DNA from: Streptomyces sp. YPW6
GTDB lineage: Bacteria > Actinomycetota > Actinomycetes > Streptomycetales > Streptomycetaceae
Direction: 5' to 3'
NCBI RefSeq assembly: GCF_018866325.1
Contig: NZ_CP076457.1
Span: 3,011,001-3,075,000 of the forward strand
DNA: 64,000 nt
Positions 24,399 to 34,559 of this stretch are shown one piece after another. The notes below the pieces were generated by a model. That model did no database searches. It was not told the origin of the DNA and saw nothing but the letters and a program-made list of their open reading frames with translations. How positions within the stretch are numbered: position 1 is the stretch's first letter; every line of letters starts with the position of its first letter. Position numbers and translations under genes: made by a program.

Positions 24399-25013
24399 AT
24401 GGGACACGCAGGCATGGCCGCCACCGCCGTCCGGTACCTCAGATCTGTCGGCTCCGCCACGGCCGCCGCCCCGGCGGCACCGCCGGGGGCGCTGCCCCGC
24501 CCGGACCTCAGGGCGGTCCCGGACGACGAGCGGCCGCCGGTCGCACCGGCCGAATTCCGGCGTGTGCTGGGCCACTTCGCCAGCGGCGTCACCGTGGTCA
24601 CCACCCGCGACGCGGACGGGCCGGCGGGCTTCGCCTGCCAGTCCTTCGCCTCGCTCTCACTGGACCCGCCGCTGGTGTCCTTCATGGTCGCCCGTACGTC
24701 GACGACCTGGCCGCGCATCGCCCGCGCCGGGGCGTTCTGCGTGAACATCCTGGGAGCGGAGCAGGGCGCGCTGTGCCGGGGGTTCGCGGTGAGCGGGGCG
24801 GACAAGTTCGCCGGGGTGCCGTACGGGGAGGCCGCCGCGACCGGATCACCGCTGCTGGACGGCGTGCCCGCCTGGATCGACTGCCGGGTCCACGCCGTCC
24901 ACACCGGCGGCGACCACCTCATCGTGGTGGGCCGGGTGGAGGCCCTGGGCGCGGCGGAGGAGGGAGATCCACTGCTGTTCCACCGGGGGGCGTTCGGCCG
25001 GTTCAGCCCCTGA
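24399..25013 (+). CDS. Flavin reductase domain protein (FMN split barrel)
   Basis: A 204-residue NAD(P)H:flavin oxidoreductase of the HpaC/HsaB type. After about 40 residues of Ala/Pro-rich leader comes FRRVLGHFASGVTVVTTRD, then FACQSFASLSLDPPLVSFMV, and ARAGAFCVNILGAEQ, all signature segments of the flavin-reductase fold. Such enzymes supply FMNH2 or FADH2 to a two-component monooxygenase. No oxygenase partner with the operator is seen in the window, so it may lie elsewhere. GGAGG sits 5 bases before ATG 24399. Confidence 0.9.
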   Translation: MGHAGMAATAVRYLRSVGSATAAAPAAPPGALPRPDLRAVPDDERPPVAPAEFRRVLGHFASGVTVVTTRDADGPAGFACQSFASLSLDPPLVSFMVARTSTTWPRIARAGAFCVNILGAEQGALCRGFAVSGADKFAGVPYGEAAATGSPLLDGVPAWIDCRVHAVHTGGDHLIVVGRVEALGAAEEGDPLLFHRGAFGRFSP

Positions 25014-25199
25014 GCCGGAGAGCGGGCGGTTCGTCGGCTGCGTCCGCCGGACATCCCCGGAGTCACCGCGTCCGGGGGTACCGGCTCGGGGTCGTCATGC
25101 AGCGGCGGTGGCTCTCGAAGCCGGACGACGTCTCCGGCGCCTTCCGGCACTTTCCTGCACCCTCGGACGCCGTGGCATCGACCGGAACTCTCTGCCGGA

Positions 25200-28130
25200 T
25201 CACTTCGGACGGGGACGGCGTACCCGGGTGCTGTGCACGGCGAGCACGGTCCGGAACTGCTCGCGTGCTTCACGTATGCGGCCCGCCGACAGACAGGCGC
25301 TGCCCAGACGGCTGCGGATGTCCATCTCCAGCCACGCGTAACTGGGTTCGGTGCGGGGCGACAGCAACTGGCGCTGGAGGAAGAGAGCCTGGCCGTGGAG
25401 GGCGATGGCGACGTCGGTGTTGCCCACGCCTTCCTCCGCGGTACCCAGCCGAGTCAGGCTGCGTACGGCGAGGAAGGCGTCCCCGCCCTGCTGGACCAGG
25501 TCGACCGCGCGGTGGAGCAGGAGCTTGGCCTCGTGGTACCGGCCGAGGCGGAGGTGGACGTCGGCGGCGCAGCTCAGGGGCCTCCCCAGCATGCGCGGCC
25601 TTCCGTCCTCCTCTGCATGGGCGAGGGCGCCCGCGAAGCAGGGCAGCGCCTCCTCGTCGCGCCCCTCGAAATAGTGGGCCAGACCGAGGATGACGCCTGC
25701 CATCGAGGCGACCCAGTGACTGTGCAGCCGGTCGGCCAGTTCCACCGCAGCCGTGGCGTGGACGACGGCCTGATGGCCCTCGCCCACGCTCAGTGCGAGG
25801 GCGGCGAGCCCGGTGAGGGTGCGGACCTCCTCGTGCGGGTCGGGATGGCGTCGGGCGAGGTCCAGCGCATCGGTCAGCAGACTGCGCGCCTGGGTGTACC
25901 GGCGTTCGTGCAGAGCGGTGTAGCCCAGGCAGTTGCGCAGGGCGGCGGGCATCCGCCGGTCGGTGGCCCCGTCCACGTGCGCCAGGGCGATCTCCAGGGC
26001 GGTCCGGCATTCGTGGTAGCGGCCCTGGCGCACGAAGTAGTCGCAGAGCGCCTCGGCGATCCAGCAGGCGTGATCGGCTTCGCCGAGGGCGGCTGCGTGT
26101 CCGACGACATCGACGAGTTCGCCACCCGCCGCGTCCAGCCAAGCCTCTGCCTCCTCCCAGCGGGTGAACGGCGCCGCGACGGGCCGAGGTCCCGTGGGAA
26201 AGCCGGCGGGGCTCCAGTCGCTGGCGAGCCGGGCGGCGCTCAGGTAGAGGCCCAGGGCCGCCGAGCGCGCGGGCGCCGCCTCGGCGGACACGTCCTGCGC
26301 GAGGCGGCGCGCGTGCACCCGGACCAGATCGTGCAGGCGGTAACGGCCCGGACGCGGCTGCTGCAGGAGGCTGGTGTCGACGAGATCCTCCAGGACGTGT
26401 TCGGTGGCCTGCAGCGGCTCATCGAGCATGACCGCCGGGGTCAGGCGGTCGAACTCGACGGTCGGGGTCAGCCCCAGGGCACGGAAGGCTCGCTGCTGCT
26501 CGGGCGTCAACTGGTCGTACGACAGGCGGAAGGCGGATTCCACGCTCCGGTCCCCGGCGGTGAGCTCGCCGAGCAGGTGCTCGTCGTCCGTCATCCGGCC
26601 CACCAGGTATTCCACCGTCCAGCCGTCACGGTTCTGCAGTCGCGATCCGGCGATGCGCAGGGCCAGCGGCAGTCCGTCACACAGTCCGGCCAGCTGCCGC
26701 GTCGCCTCCGGCTCCCGCCCCGCCCGGTCCGCTCCGACGATGTGCGTCAGCAGGGACGTGGCGTCCCCCGGCCCCAGGGGTTCGAGGGTCACCCGGTGGT
26801 CGGCGTCCAGGCCCGCCAGTCGACGCCGCCCCGCGACCAGGACCCTGCTCTCCGCCCCGGCGGGCAGCAGCGGTCGGATCTGGCCGACATCCAAGGCGTC
26901 GTCCAGCACGAGCAGCAGGCGTAACCGGCTGGTCTCCGCGCGCCAGACCGCGGTGAGTCCGTCGAGATCGCTCGGCAGCTCGCCCCGGGCCGCGCCGAGC
27001 GAGCGCAACAGGTGCTGCAGCGCTCGCTCCGGTGACTGCCGTCGCCGGGTGCTGTGCGCGCGCAGGTCCACGTACAGGCAGCCGTCCGGATAGCCGGCGC
27101 TGAGCTCACGGGCGGCACGTACGACGAGGGCGGTCTTGCCGACCCCGGCCGGGCCGTCCACCGTCAGGACCGACACGGATCCGGGTGCGGTGGACGCGGT
27201 GAGCCGGGCCAGCTCGTTCACCCGCCCGAACAGTCCGCCGCCGTCGCCGGGCAGTTCGTTGACCGGCCGGTGAGGCCATGGCCGAGGACCGAGCGCGGCT
27301 GCGCCCTCCGCCGCCGGGCCGACGAGGCGGTCGTCCTGGTTCAGCACCGCCTCGTACATCCCGCGGGCCGCCGGGCCGGGGTCGATGCCGAGTTCCTCTC
27401 GCAGCCGGCTCCGCAGACGCTCGTAGGCGTTCAGAGCTTCGGCCTGGCGTCCGCCGGCGTACAGCGCGCGCATGTGCAGGGCCAGTACGGATTCGTCGAG
27501 CGGGTCGGACGCGGACAGCGCGGCCAGCTCGTCCAGGGTTTCGGGCGAGCGGCCCAGCAGCACGAGGCACTCCAGCCTCTCCAGCCGCAGCGAGAGCCGG
27601 CGCTCCAGCAGCCGCCGCCGCTCCTCCTGAGCCCGCTGTCCCGGCAGGCCTGTCAGTGGCTCACCACGGAACAGGGCGAGGGCATCGGTGTACCGGTCCA
27701 CGGCGACGGCGGTGTCTCCGGAAGCCCTCGCCGTCTGTGCGGAGGCGGCCCGCTCATCCAGGTCACTCACATCGAGCCGGACCCCGTGGCCGGTAAAGCA
27801 GTACCAGCCCTTGCCGCTGCGGATCATCGACTCCGCCGGCCCGACCCCTGACCCGTCCAGCGCCTTGCGCAGGGGGAGGATGTGGCTCGGCAGCACTCTG
27901 TGGCCCGTTCCCGGCGGCCGTTCGCCCCACAGATCGTCGATCAACTGCTCATGAGTGACCCGGGTGCCGGCGCGCAGCATCAGCGCGGCGAGGACGGACC
28001 GGCGTCGAACGGGCCCAAGATCCAGAGATGTTCCGTCTCGCCAGGCCCGGAGCGGGCCGAGCAGGGCGACCCGAAGTCCGTTCCGCCCCCGAGCGGTTCT
28101 CCCGTCCACGCGCCCTCCGCTTCCGCACAT
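25200..28130 (-). CDS. AfsR-like SARP regulator with STAND ATPase and TPR domains
   Basis: A 976-residue regulator. An N-terminal OmpR-like DNA-binding domain and a bacterial transcriptional activation domain (VALLGPLRAWRDG to about residue 250, with SRLREELGIDPGPAARGMYEAVL) are followed by an NB-ARC ATPase with Walker A GPAGVGKTAL and Walker B LLLVLDDALD, and then tetratricopeptide-like repeats to the end. AfsR/SARP proteins activate antibiotic or development genes in response to ATP-dependent signalling. No biosynthetic cluster adjoins it, so targets are unknown. The start at 28130 was chosen because the upstream extension lacks homology. It is divergent from the Trypco1 gene at 28363. Confidence 0.92.
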   Translation of the reverse strand: MCGSGGRVDGRTARGRNGLRVALLGPLRAWRDGTSLDLGPVRRRSVLAALMLRAGTRVTHEQLIDDLWGERPPGTGHRVLPSHILPLRKALDGSGVGPAESMIRSGKGWYCFTGHGVRLDVSDLDERAASAQTARASGDTAVAVDRYTDALALFRGEPLTGLPGQRAQEERRRLLERRLSLRLERLECLVLLGRSPETLDELAALSASDPLDESVLALHMRALYAGGRQAEALNAYERLRSRLREELGIDPGPAARGMYEAVLNQDDRLVGPAAEGAAALGPRPWPHRPVNELPGDGGGLFGRVNELARLTASTAPGSVSVLTVDGPAGVGKTALVVRAARELSAGYPDGCLYVDLRAHSTRRRQSPERALQHLLRSLGAARGELPSDLDGLTAVWRAETSRLRLLLVLDDALDVGQIRPLLPAGAESRVLVAGRRRLAGLDADHRVTLEPLGPGDATSLLTHIVGADRAGREPEATRQLAGLCDGLPLALRIAGSRLQNRDGWTVEYLVGRMTDDEHLLGELTAGDRSVESAFRLSYDQLTPEQQRAFRALGLTPTVEFDRLTPAVMLDEPLQATEHVLEDLVDTSLLQQPRPGRYRLHDLVRVHARRLAQDVSAEAAPARSAALGLYLSAARLASDWSPAGFPTGPRPVAAPFTRWEEAEAWLDAAGGELVDVVGHAAALGEADHACWIAEALCDYFVRQGRYHECRTALEIALAHVDGATDRRMPAALRNCLGYTALHERRYTQARSLLTDALDLARRHPDPHEEVRTLTGLAALALSVGEGHQAVVHATAAVELADRLHSHWVASMAGVILGLAHYFEGRDEEALPCFAGALAHAEEDGRPRMLGRPLSCAADVHLRLGRYHEAKLLLHRAVDLVQQGGDAFLAVRSLTRLGTAEEGVGNTDVAIALHGQALFLQRQLLSPRTEPSYAWLEMDIRSRLGSACLSAGRIREAREQFRTVLAVHSTRVRRPRPK

Positions 28131-28362
28131 CACCGAAATTTCATCAGCCTTGCAGCACCCCCGGCCAGGGTGGCGGTGTCGACCTCGCACGACCAGCACA
28201 TGCGGTCCGCCGGACACCGGGCCGGAAGGCAACCGCGCCCACCGCCCCGGAGCATCGCATCCGGTGCCGACAGCGCCCGCGCGGTGAAGGGTAGTTGGCG
28301 AATCAGAGGTCGTCCGACAGCAGAACCGGCTCGGTGCCGGTGCGGACGGAAAAGGGGTGGCC

Positions 28363-28764
28363 GTGACCTATCTCGTGGAACTGCCGGTCTGTGGGACCGA
28401 CGGGCGGACAGAAGTCGTGAAGGTACGGGTCGAGGCCGAGGGGGAAGGTCTGGTGAGGGTCGCCCGACCCGGTCAGGTCGTCGCGCGGGCCACGCGCTCG
28501 CTCGGCGAGATGGTGACCTCGGTCCGGCCGGTCGCCCAGAACTTCGTCGACGGCTTCCGCGGCATGGCCGACGGACCCGACGAGATCAGCGTCGAGTTCG
28601 GCCTCAGTCTGTCGGCCGAGGCCGACGTGGTGATCTCCAGCAGCTCCGCGGAGGCCAACTTCACCGTCTCGCTGGTCTGGACCCGCCCTCCCTCCGATCG
28701 GCTCGCTGCCCCGCACCCGGCCGATCCGGACAGCGGCCCGGCCGGGAGCGGGGCAGCGGCATGA
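28363..28764 (+). CDS. CU044_2847/Trypco1-type conflict-system protein
   Basis: A 133-residue protein starting MTYLVELPVCGTDG, with ISVEFGLSLSAEADVVISSS in the middle and EANFTVSLVW near the end. This is the pattern of the CU044_2847 family (trypsin-co-occurring domain 1), small proteins encoded beside trypsin-like protease/STAND ATPase genes in actinobacterial NTP-dependent conflict systems; they are thought to link sensor and effector. Here the neighbour overlapping by 4 bases (ATGA) is exactly such a gene, now decayed. The start at 28363 has AAGGGG just before it; GTG 28357 is an alternative. Confidence 0.85.
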   Translation: MTYLVELPVCGTDGRTEVVKVRVEAEGEGLVRVARPGQVVARATRSLGEMVTSVRPVAQNFVDGFRGMADGPDEISVEFGLSLSAEADVVISSSSAEANFTVSLVWTRPPSDRLAAPHPADPDSGPAGSGAAA

Positions 28765-30681
28765 CAGCGACGGGGACACGCACCGACGCCCTCGAAGCAG
28801 GGGTGCTCCAGATCCGCGGCCGGCGGGGAGAAGCGGTTGGCCTGGGGTTCCTGATCACCGATGAGCTGGCCCTGACCTGCGCCCATGTCGTCAGCGCAGC
28901 CCTCGGCACGGCCCACGGCGCCGAGCCCGCCGCCGACGCCCGGATCGACGTCGCGCTTCCGCTGCTGCGCGCACCTGTCCCCGGCGTCCCGGACAGCGCG
29001 CCACGGATCACGGCGGACGTCGAGCACTGGATCCCGCCCCAGCCGTCGGGGGCCGGAGACATGGCCGTACTGCGCCTGGGAACGGTGGTGCGGGACAGCC
29101 GGCCCATCCGCCTCGTGGACGAACCGCACGTGTGGAATCACCCGGCGCGGGTCTTCGGATTCCCGGCGGGCCGGCCGGGGGGCGTGTGGCACGCGGCCCT
29201 GCTCCGCGCTCGTCAGGCGCACGGGTGGATCCAGGCCGATCTGGCCGCGGGCGGCTACCGGGTGTCCGGCGGCTTCAGCGGCAGCCCGGTGTGGGACGAC
29301 GAACTCCGTGGTGTCGTGGGCATGATGGCGGTGGCGGAGGAGGGCGATCCACCGGCCAGCTATCTGATCCCGACGGCCGGTCTGCTGGACTCCTGGCCGG
29401 GGTTGCGCCCCCTGGTGTCGCCCCCGTCGCCTCTCCGGTCCCCGGCGTCGTTCCAGGAGGGCGACGCCGTCCTCGGCCCGATGAGCGCCGACCGGCTGCG
29501 CGACATCATCACCCCTCTGGCGGAGGCCGTCCCCGGCGTCGACGACGAACCCCGCCTCGTCGACCGCATCCTCGCCCACTCCGGGGCCGAACCCGGCGTG
29601 CCGCCCTTGCTCGGCTTCGCACTCGACCAGCTGCGGCGGGAGGCACACGAAAGGCTCACCCACGAGGCGTACGCCAACATCGGCGGCGTCGCCGAAGCGC
29701 TGTACGACCACCTCGTCGAGGTCTGGGCCGCCCACGGCCGGGAGGCCGACGAGAAGGCGGCGCTGCGGCTGATCACTCAGCTCATCCGGGTGCCCCCGGA
29801 GTCAGGAGACGTCGCCCGGAGCGTCGCCACCCGTACCGAACTCGGCGCCCGGGAGCGGCACGTCACGCAGCGCCTCGCCGTCGCCCGTCTCCTCGTCACC
29901 GGCCGGGACGCCGGGGTGGCCGAAACGGTCGAACCGGCCCACGAGGCGCCCATCTCCAGCGGGGACAAGCGGGCCGGCCGGGCCACGGAGGACCGGTCCT
30001 TCCTGGCCCGGCGTGAGGCCCTGCGCCACGCCATGCGCCACTGGACCGCCACCGCACGCCAGCCCGACCCGCTGCCGAGCGTCGACGCCCTGGCGGGCGC
30101 CAAGCTGTGGCTGGGCAGCCGCGGACCCGAAGTCAACCGGGCCGAGCGGGAGTTCCTCATGCTCGGCGCAGCCCATCAGCGTGCGCGGGGCCGCAGGCGG
30201 CGGGCGGTCAGGGCCGGCTGCGGCGTCCTCGTCACCCTCGCGGTGCTGTTGTTCGGACGATGCCCGCGTCCACGCGACAGCAGAGCGAGGAACGCCAGGC
30301 ACTCGCCGCCTCGCCTTCCCTGACCCGGCTCCCGCAGGACCGGGCGCAGTTCGCCCCGGCACTGTCGGTGAAGACGGAGCTCACGGCGTACGACACCGCG
30401 CCCACCCAGGGGGCAAGCAGCCGGCTCCTGCGGCAGCACCTCGGCCTCCCGGGATCGACCCGCGCGCTCTCCGGACTGCTCCCCAGGGTCCGGCAGTTCC
30501 GGACGGGCCGGGACGGGGACATCGTCTCCACCCGGTCGGTCCCGGGCCGCGCGACGCTGTTCATGAACTCCCTCACCGACGACATGCGCGTCGAGCACCT
30601 CCCGCAAGGCGGTGTCCACAGTGAGGGTCTCGGCCGACGGCAGCCGTGTCGCTTGCGTCGGCGACGACGGTTCAGCCCCTG
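28761..30681 (+). pseudogene. Decayed trypsin/STAND-NTPase/WD40 conflict gene
   Basis: The first frame (28761-30323) starts with an apparently intact trypsin-like protease: His42 in LTCAHVVS, Asp100 in GDMAVLRLG and Ser174 in GGFSGSPVW. After residue 225 the C-terminal half of an nSTAND1-type ATPase follows (VLGPMSADRLRDIITPLAEA, then PPLLGFALDQLRREA, then VEPAHEAPI), but the expected P-loop half, of roughly 200 residues, is absent. A membrane segment follows; then the frame breaks near 30250, and RQQSEERQALAASPSLTRL continues in another frame, which breaks again near 30600 where TVRVSADGSRVACVGDDGS, a WD40 start, is cut short by the MFS gene. Internal deletion, two shifts and truncation make this a relic. 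Confidence 0.85.
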
Positions 30682-31994
30682 ACGACGGGTTCCTCCGGCG
30701 CCCGGGTGCGGCGGATCACCAGCGACATCAGCGCCGCCATCGCGCACAGCGCACCGGCCGCGTACCAGACCACGTCGTAGCTGCCGAACACGTCCCGCGC
30801 GACCCCGCCGAGGAACGCGACCACCGCCGCGCCCACCTGGTGCGAGGCCAGCACCCAGCCGAAGACGATCGCGCTGTCGTCGCCGTACTGCTCGCGGCAC
30901 AGCGCCAGCGTCGGCGGGACCGTGGCGACCCAGTCCAGACCGTAGAACACGATGAAGAAGACCATCGGCGGCCGCACGTCGGGGGCGAGGAGCATCGGCA
31001 GGAACAGCAGCGAGACGCCGCGCAGCGCGTAGTAGACGGCGAGGAGTCTGCGGGCGTCGAAGCGGTCGGTGAGCCAGCCGGAGAAGATCGTGCCGATGAC
31101 GTCGAAGACGCCGATCACGGCGAGCAGGGAGGCCGCCACGGTGATGGGCATGTGATGGTCGTGGGCGGAGGGCACGAAGTGGGTGCGGATCAGGCCGTTG
31201 GTGGTGGCCCCGCAGATCGCGAAGGCTCCCGCCAGCAGCCAGAACGGTCCGGTGCGGGCCGCGTCGAACAGCACGCGTACCGCGCGGCGCGCGGCGCCCT
31301 TGGCCGGGGCGGGCTTCGCCGTGTACGGACCGCCGTACGGGGCGAGCCCCACGTCGGCCGGGTGGTCGCGCATCAGGAGCCAGACGAAGGGCACGACGAC
31401 GAGGGAGGCCAGGCCGACGGTGACCGAGGCGGGCCGCCAGCCGTGTTCGTCGACGATCCAGGCGCAGAGCGGCAGGAAGACCAGCTGCCCGGAGGCCCCG
31501 GCCGCGGTGAGGATGCCGGTGACCAGACCCCGGCGGGCCACGAACCAGCGGTTGGTGACGGTCGCGGCGAACGCCATCGCCATCGATCCGGTGCCGAGGC
31601 CGACCAACAGGCCCCAGTAGATCATCAGCTGCCAGGAAGCCGTCATCCAGACACTGGCGATCGCCCCGGCCGCCACCATGGTGAGCGCCAGCGCCACGAC
31701 CCGCCGGATGCCGAAGCGGTCCATGAGCGCGGCGGCGAAGGGAGCGGTCAGTCCGTACAGCGCCATGTCGATGGAGACCGCGAGCCCGATCTCCCCCCGC
31801 GACCAGCCGAATTCGGTGTGGAGCGGGTCGATGAGCAGGCCGGGCAGGGAGTTGAAGGCCGCGCCGCCGATGATCGTCACGAAGGTGACGGCGGCGACGA
31901 GCCACGCCCGGTGGATGCGGGGGCGGGGACGGCGGTGCTCCTCGCGGGGCGGACGACGGTCGTCCCGGGCTGCGCTTTCGATGGTCTCGGTCAC
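30672..31994 (-). CDS. MFS transporter (monocarboxylate-porter-like)
   Basis: A 440-residue major facilitator with 12 predicted membrane segments. The loop between helices 2 and 3 carries MDRFGIRRVVALALTM, the MFS motif-A region, and a similar SGWLTDRFDARRLL occurs in the second half. The fold and the helix-4 segment GTGSMAMAFAATVTNRWFVARRG resemble OxlT/monocarboxylate transporters that carry organic acids. A GTG start at 31994 is used. The 3' end cuts into the decayed WD40 gene, so the two have been brought together by deletion. Substrate unknown. Confidence 0.9.
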   Translation of the reverse strand: MTETIESAARDDRRPPREEHRRPRPRIHRAWLVAAVTFVTIIGGAAFNSLPGLLIDPLHTEFGWSRGEIGLAVSIDMALYGLTAPFAAALMDRFGIRRVVALALTMVAAGAIASVWMTASWQLMIYWGLLVGLGTGSMAMAFAATVTNRWFVARRGLVTGILTAAGASGQLVFLPLCAWIVDEHGWRPASVTVGLASLVVVPFVWLLMRDHPADVGLAPYGGPYTAKPAPAKGAARRAVRVLFDAARTGPFWLLAGAFAICGATTNGLIRTHFVPSAHDHHMPITVAASLLAVIGVFDVIGTIFSGWLTDRFDARRLLAVYYALRGVSLLFLPMLLAPDVRPPMVFFIVFYGLDWVATVPPTLALCREQYGDDSAIVFGWVLASHQVGAAVVAFLGGVARDVFGSYDVVWYAAGALCAMAALMSLVIRRTRAPEEPVVRG

Positions 31995-32145
31995 GTGGAC
32001 CAGCTTCTTGGCCGGGGACTTTCCCCACGAGTGGCCTGGAGGACACGGTTCGCAGGAATCGGGCCACGGCGGCCACGGTCCGGCGCGGGCCCGGACCGGG
32101 TCATGCCACAGCCCCGGACCGGGTCAGTCGCGGGCCCGGACCGGG

Positions 32146-32610
32146 TCAGTCGCGCCCCCGGGACACCGCACCGAGCACCGCCCACGCACCGGCCGCGCCC
32201 ACCGCGTACCAGAACAGGTCCGGGGCGTTGAACGTCGAGCCGAGGACCAGCCGGGCCGCCGTGCTGTGCGCCGACAGCTCCGCCGGTACGCCGGTGAGCT
32301 GCGCGAACTCCACCATCCAGCTCAGTCCCAGCGCCGTGGCGGCCACCGTGAAGGGCCGCGCGCGGGGCACGCAGAAGGCGACGAGCGCACAGAGCAGCAC
32401 CGTGTAGAGCGCGCTCCCGGCGTACTTGGCGAAGGCGCCGTCCGTCGCGGCGCGCACGGCGAGGCCCGCGGCGACGGTGCCGGCCGCGGCCCCCGCCGCG
32501 ACCGCGCGCGCCGCGAGATCACGGGCAGGCCGCGAAGGGGGCGGCGGGGGTCTGCGGGTGGCGTGGTCCCCGCCGGGAACGGACGCGGGCTCTGTCGGCT
32601 TCTCACTCAC
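32146..32610 (-). CDS. DUF2809 membrane protein
   Basis: About 154 residues. After 25 charged/Pro-rich residues, four hydrophobic segments follow; the characteristic ALGLSWMVEFAQLTGVPAEL in the third and fourth region marks DUF2809, a small inner-membrane family of unknown function. The GTG at 32610 is preferred to the upstream GTG at 32649, whose extension contains no conserved residue. It is divergent from the GlxA-type regulator with a 70-base promoter region between. Confidence 0.8.
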   Translation of the reverse strand: MSEKPTEPASVPGGDHATRRPPPPPSRPARDLAARAVAAGAAAGTVAAGLAVRAATDGAFAKYAGSALYTVLLCALVAFCVPRARPFTVAATALGLSWMVEFAQLTGVPAELSAHSTAARLVLGSTFNAPDLFWYAVGAAGAWAVLGAVSRGRD

Positions 32611-32681
32611 GTCGCTAACCTGTATCAGCTCATGGTCTATACCAGCCACTGCCCGCCCCGGTGATCTTCGAGGAGGCCGTC

Positions 32682-33674
32682 GTGCCGCACCGCGTCGTCG
32701 TCCTGGCTCTCGACGGACTGCTCCCCTTCGAACTGGGCATTCCCCAGCGGATCTTCGGCCGCTCCCTCGGCACCGGGCCGGACGGCGGGGACGGGAAGCT
32801 GTACGACGTGGTCACCTGCTCGGTCCGCCCGCCCGGCCCGGTCAGGACCGACGCGGACTTCGCGGTCCTCGTGGAGCACGGCCCGGAGGCGCTCGCCGCC
32901 GCCGACACCGTCGTCGTCCCCGCCTCCTACGAGCTGGGCCCGGTCTTCGAGGAGGGCAGGCTCACCGAGGAGCTGGCCGCCGCGCTCGCCCTGGTCCGGC
33001 CCGGCACCCGGATGGTGTCCATCTGCACCGGCAGTTACGTCCTGGCGGCGGCCGGCTACCTCGACGGCCGCCCCGCCACCACGCACTGGGCCTCCGCCGA
33101 CCACTTCCAGCGGCTCTTCCCGCAGGTCCGCGTCGACCCGGACGTCCTGTTCATCGACGACGGCGACGTCCTCACCTCGGCCGGGGTCGCCGCCGGGATC
33201 GACCTCTGCCTGCATCTGGTGCGGCGCGACCACGGGGCGGCCGTCGCGAACGAGATCGCCCGCCGCACGGTCGTGCCCCCGTACCGGGACGGCGGGCAGG
33301 CCCAGTACATCCACCGCCCGCTCCCCGAACCGCAGTTCGCGACCACGACCGCCTCGCGGGCCTGGGCGCTGGCCCGGCTGGAGCGGCCGATCCTGCTGCG
33401 GGACATGGCGGAGCGGGAGGCCATGAGCGTACGGACGTTCACGCGCCGCTTCCGTGAGGAGGTCGGGATCAGCCCCGGCCAGTGGCTCACCCAGCAGCGG
33501 GTGGAGCGGGCCCGCCATCTGCTGGAGTCGACGGACCTGCCCGTCGACCAGGTGGCCCGGGACGCGGGCTTCGGCACGGCGACCTCGCTGCGCCAGCACC
33601 TCCAGGCGGCCCTGGGCGTGCCGCCGACGGTCTACCGGCGTACGTTCCGCTCCTCGGCGGACGCCCCGCACTGA
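32682..33674 (+). CDS. GlxA/FtrA family transcriptional regulator (DJ-1/PfpI + AraC)
   Basis: A 330-residue regulator with an N-terminal DJ-1/PfpI amidotransferase-like domain (VVVLALDGLLPFELGIPQRI; nucleophile-elbow-like SICTGSYVLAAAG, with Cys) and a C-terminal AraC DNA-binding domain (MAEREAMSVRTFTRRFREEV; VARDAGFGTATSLRQHLQ). GlxA-type proteins respond to small metabolites, often nitrogen compounds. AGGAGG five bases before GTG 32682 sets the start. A run of short degenerate G+C-rich repeats follows the gene. Confidence 0.92.
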   Translation: MPHRVVVLALDGLLPFELGIPQRIFGRSLGTGPDGGDGKLYDVVTCSVRPPGPVRTDADFAVLVEHGPEALAAADTVVVPASYELGPVFEEGRLTEELAAALALVRPGTRMVSICTGSYVLAAAGYLDGRPATTHWASADHFQRLFPQVRVDPDVLFIDDGDVLTSAGVAAGIDLCLHLVRRDHGAAVANEIARRTVVPPYRDGGQAQYIHRPLPEPQFATTTASRAWALARLERPILLRDMAEREAMSVRTFTRRFREEVGISPGQWLTQQRVERARHLLESTDLPVDQVARDAGFGTATSLRQHLQAALGVPPTVYRRTFRSSADAPH

Positions 33675-33836
33675 GCCGCACGGACCAGGAGCCACGCCTC
33701 CAGCGACCCGGGCCCGGCGCCGCACACCGAACCGCCCGGACCGGCACGGCGCACAGCCACCCCGGTCCGGAGCCGGGCGCCCGCCCACCGGGGTCCGGCG
33801 TCCCGCACACACCCGGACCCGGCCCCGGCCCCGGCC

Positions 33837-34490
33837 TCAGTCCGTGCGGCCCACCAGGTCGTCCAGCTCGGCCCGGAACAGCAGGGCCGGGTCGAAGCCC
33901 ATGCCCGTGAAGTGGCCGGCCAGCTCCAGGGACAGCACTCCGTGCAGCCGGGTCCAGAAGGCGAGGGCCCGCCGCAGCACCCCGGGCGGGGCGGGGTGGT
34001 CCCCGGCCCAGTCGCGGTGGTCCGCCAGGTGGGCGGCGAACGGCGAGGCGGGGGCGTCCGGCTCCCAGGCCGTCCAGGCGGTCAGCAGGTCGGTCATGAT
34101 CTCCTGCGAGATGCCGGTGATCTCGTCGGGCGCGTGGTAGCCGGGGACGGGGGTGCCGTAGATGAGGAAGTACCGGTGGGGGTCCGCCAGGGCCCAGTCG
34201 CGCAGGACGTGCGCGAGGGCGGCCGGGTCGGCGCCGGTGGCGGCCGCCGCGCGGACGGCGTCGGCGAGGCTGCGGTAGGCGTCCCGGATGAGCTCGGTGA
34301 TCAAGTCGTCGCGACCGGCGAAGTAGCGGTAGAGCGCGGGGCCGCTGACGCCCATCCGCTTGGCGATCGCGTTGAGGGAGAGCGCGGAGGCGCCGGCCGT
34401 GGCGATCTGCTCCCAGGCGTGTTGCTTGATCTCGGCACGCACCTGGGCGCGGTAGCGCTCGCGCGGGGTCGCGGCGTCGGACTTCGCCAT
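33837..34490 (-). CDS. TetR/AcrR family regulator (WHG domain)
   Basis: A 217-residue repressor. The helix-turn-helix lies at about residues 33-55 (SLNAIAKRMGVSGPALYRYF), and the ligand-binding domain has the RALAFWTRLHGVLSLELAGHF segment, given here as RALAFWTRLHGV and LSLELAGHF, typical of TetR_C_33/WHG-type regulators. It is divergent from an SRPBCC-family secreted protein whose promoter carries an inverted repeat CTCACT-AAGG-AGTGAG, likely its operator; a related CACTCA half-site lies near its own start. Confidence 0.9.
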   Translation of the reverse strand: MAKSDAATPRERYRAQVRAEIKQHAWEQIATAGASALSLNAIAKRMGVSGPALYRYFAGRDDLITELIRDAYRSLADAVRAAAATGADPAALAHVLRDWALADPHRYFLIYGTPVPGYHAPDEITGISQEIMTDLLTAWTAWEPDAPASPFAAHLADHRDWAGDHPAPPGVLRRALAFWTRLHGVLSLELAGHFTGMGFDPALLFRAELDDLVGRTD

Positions 34491-34559
34491 GGGGTGCCGC
34501 CTTCCGTCACCACTCCAGCTACTCACTCACCTTTCCGTTAGAAGGTATCACGGACCCTC

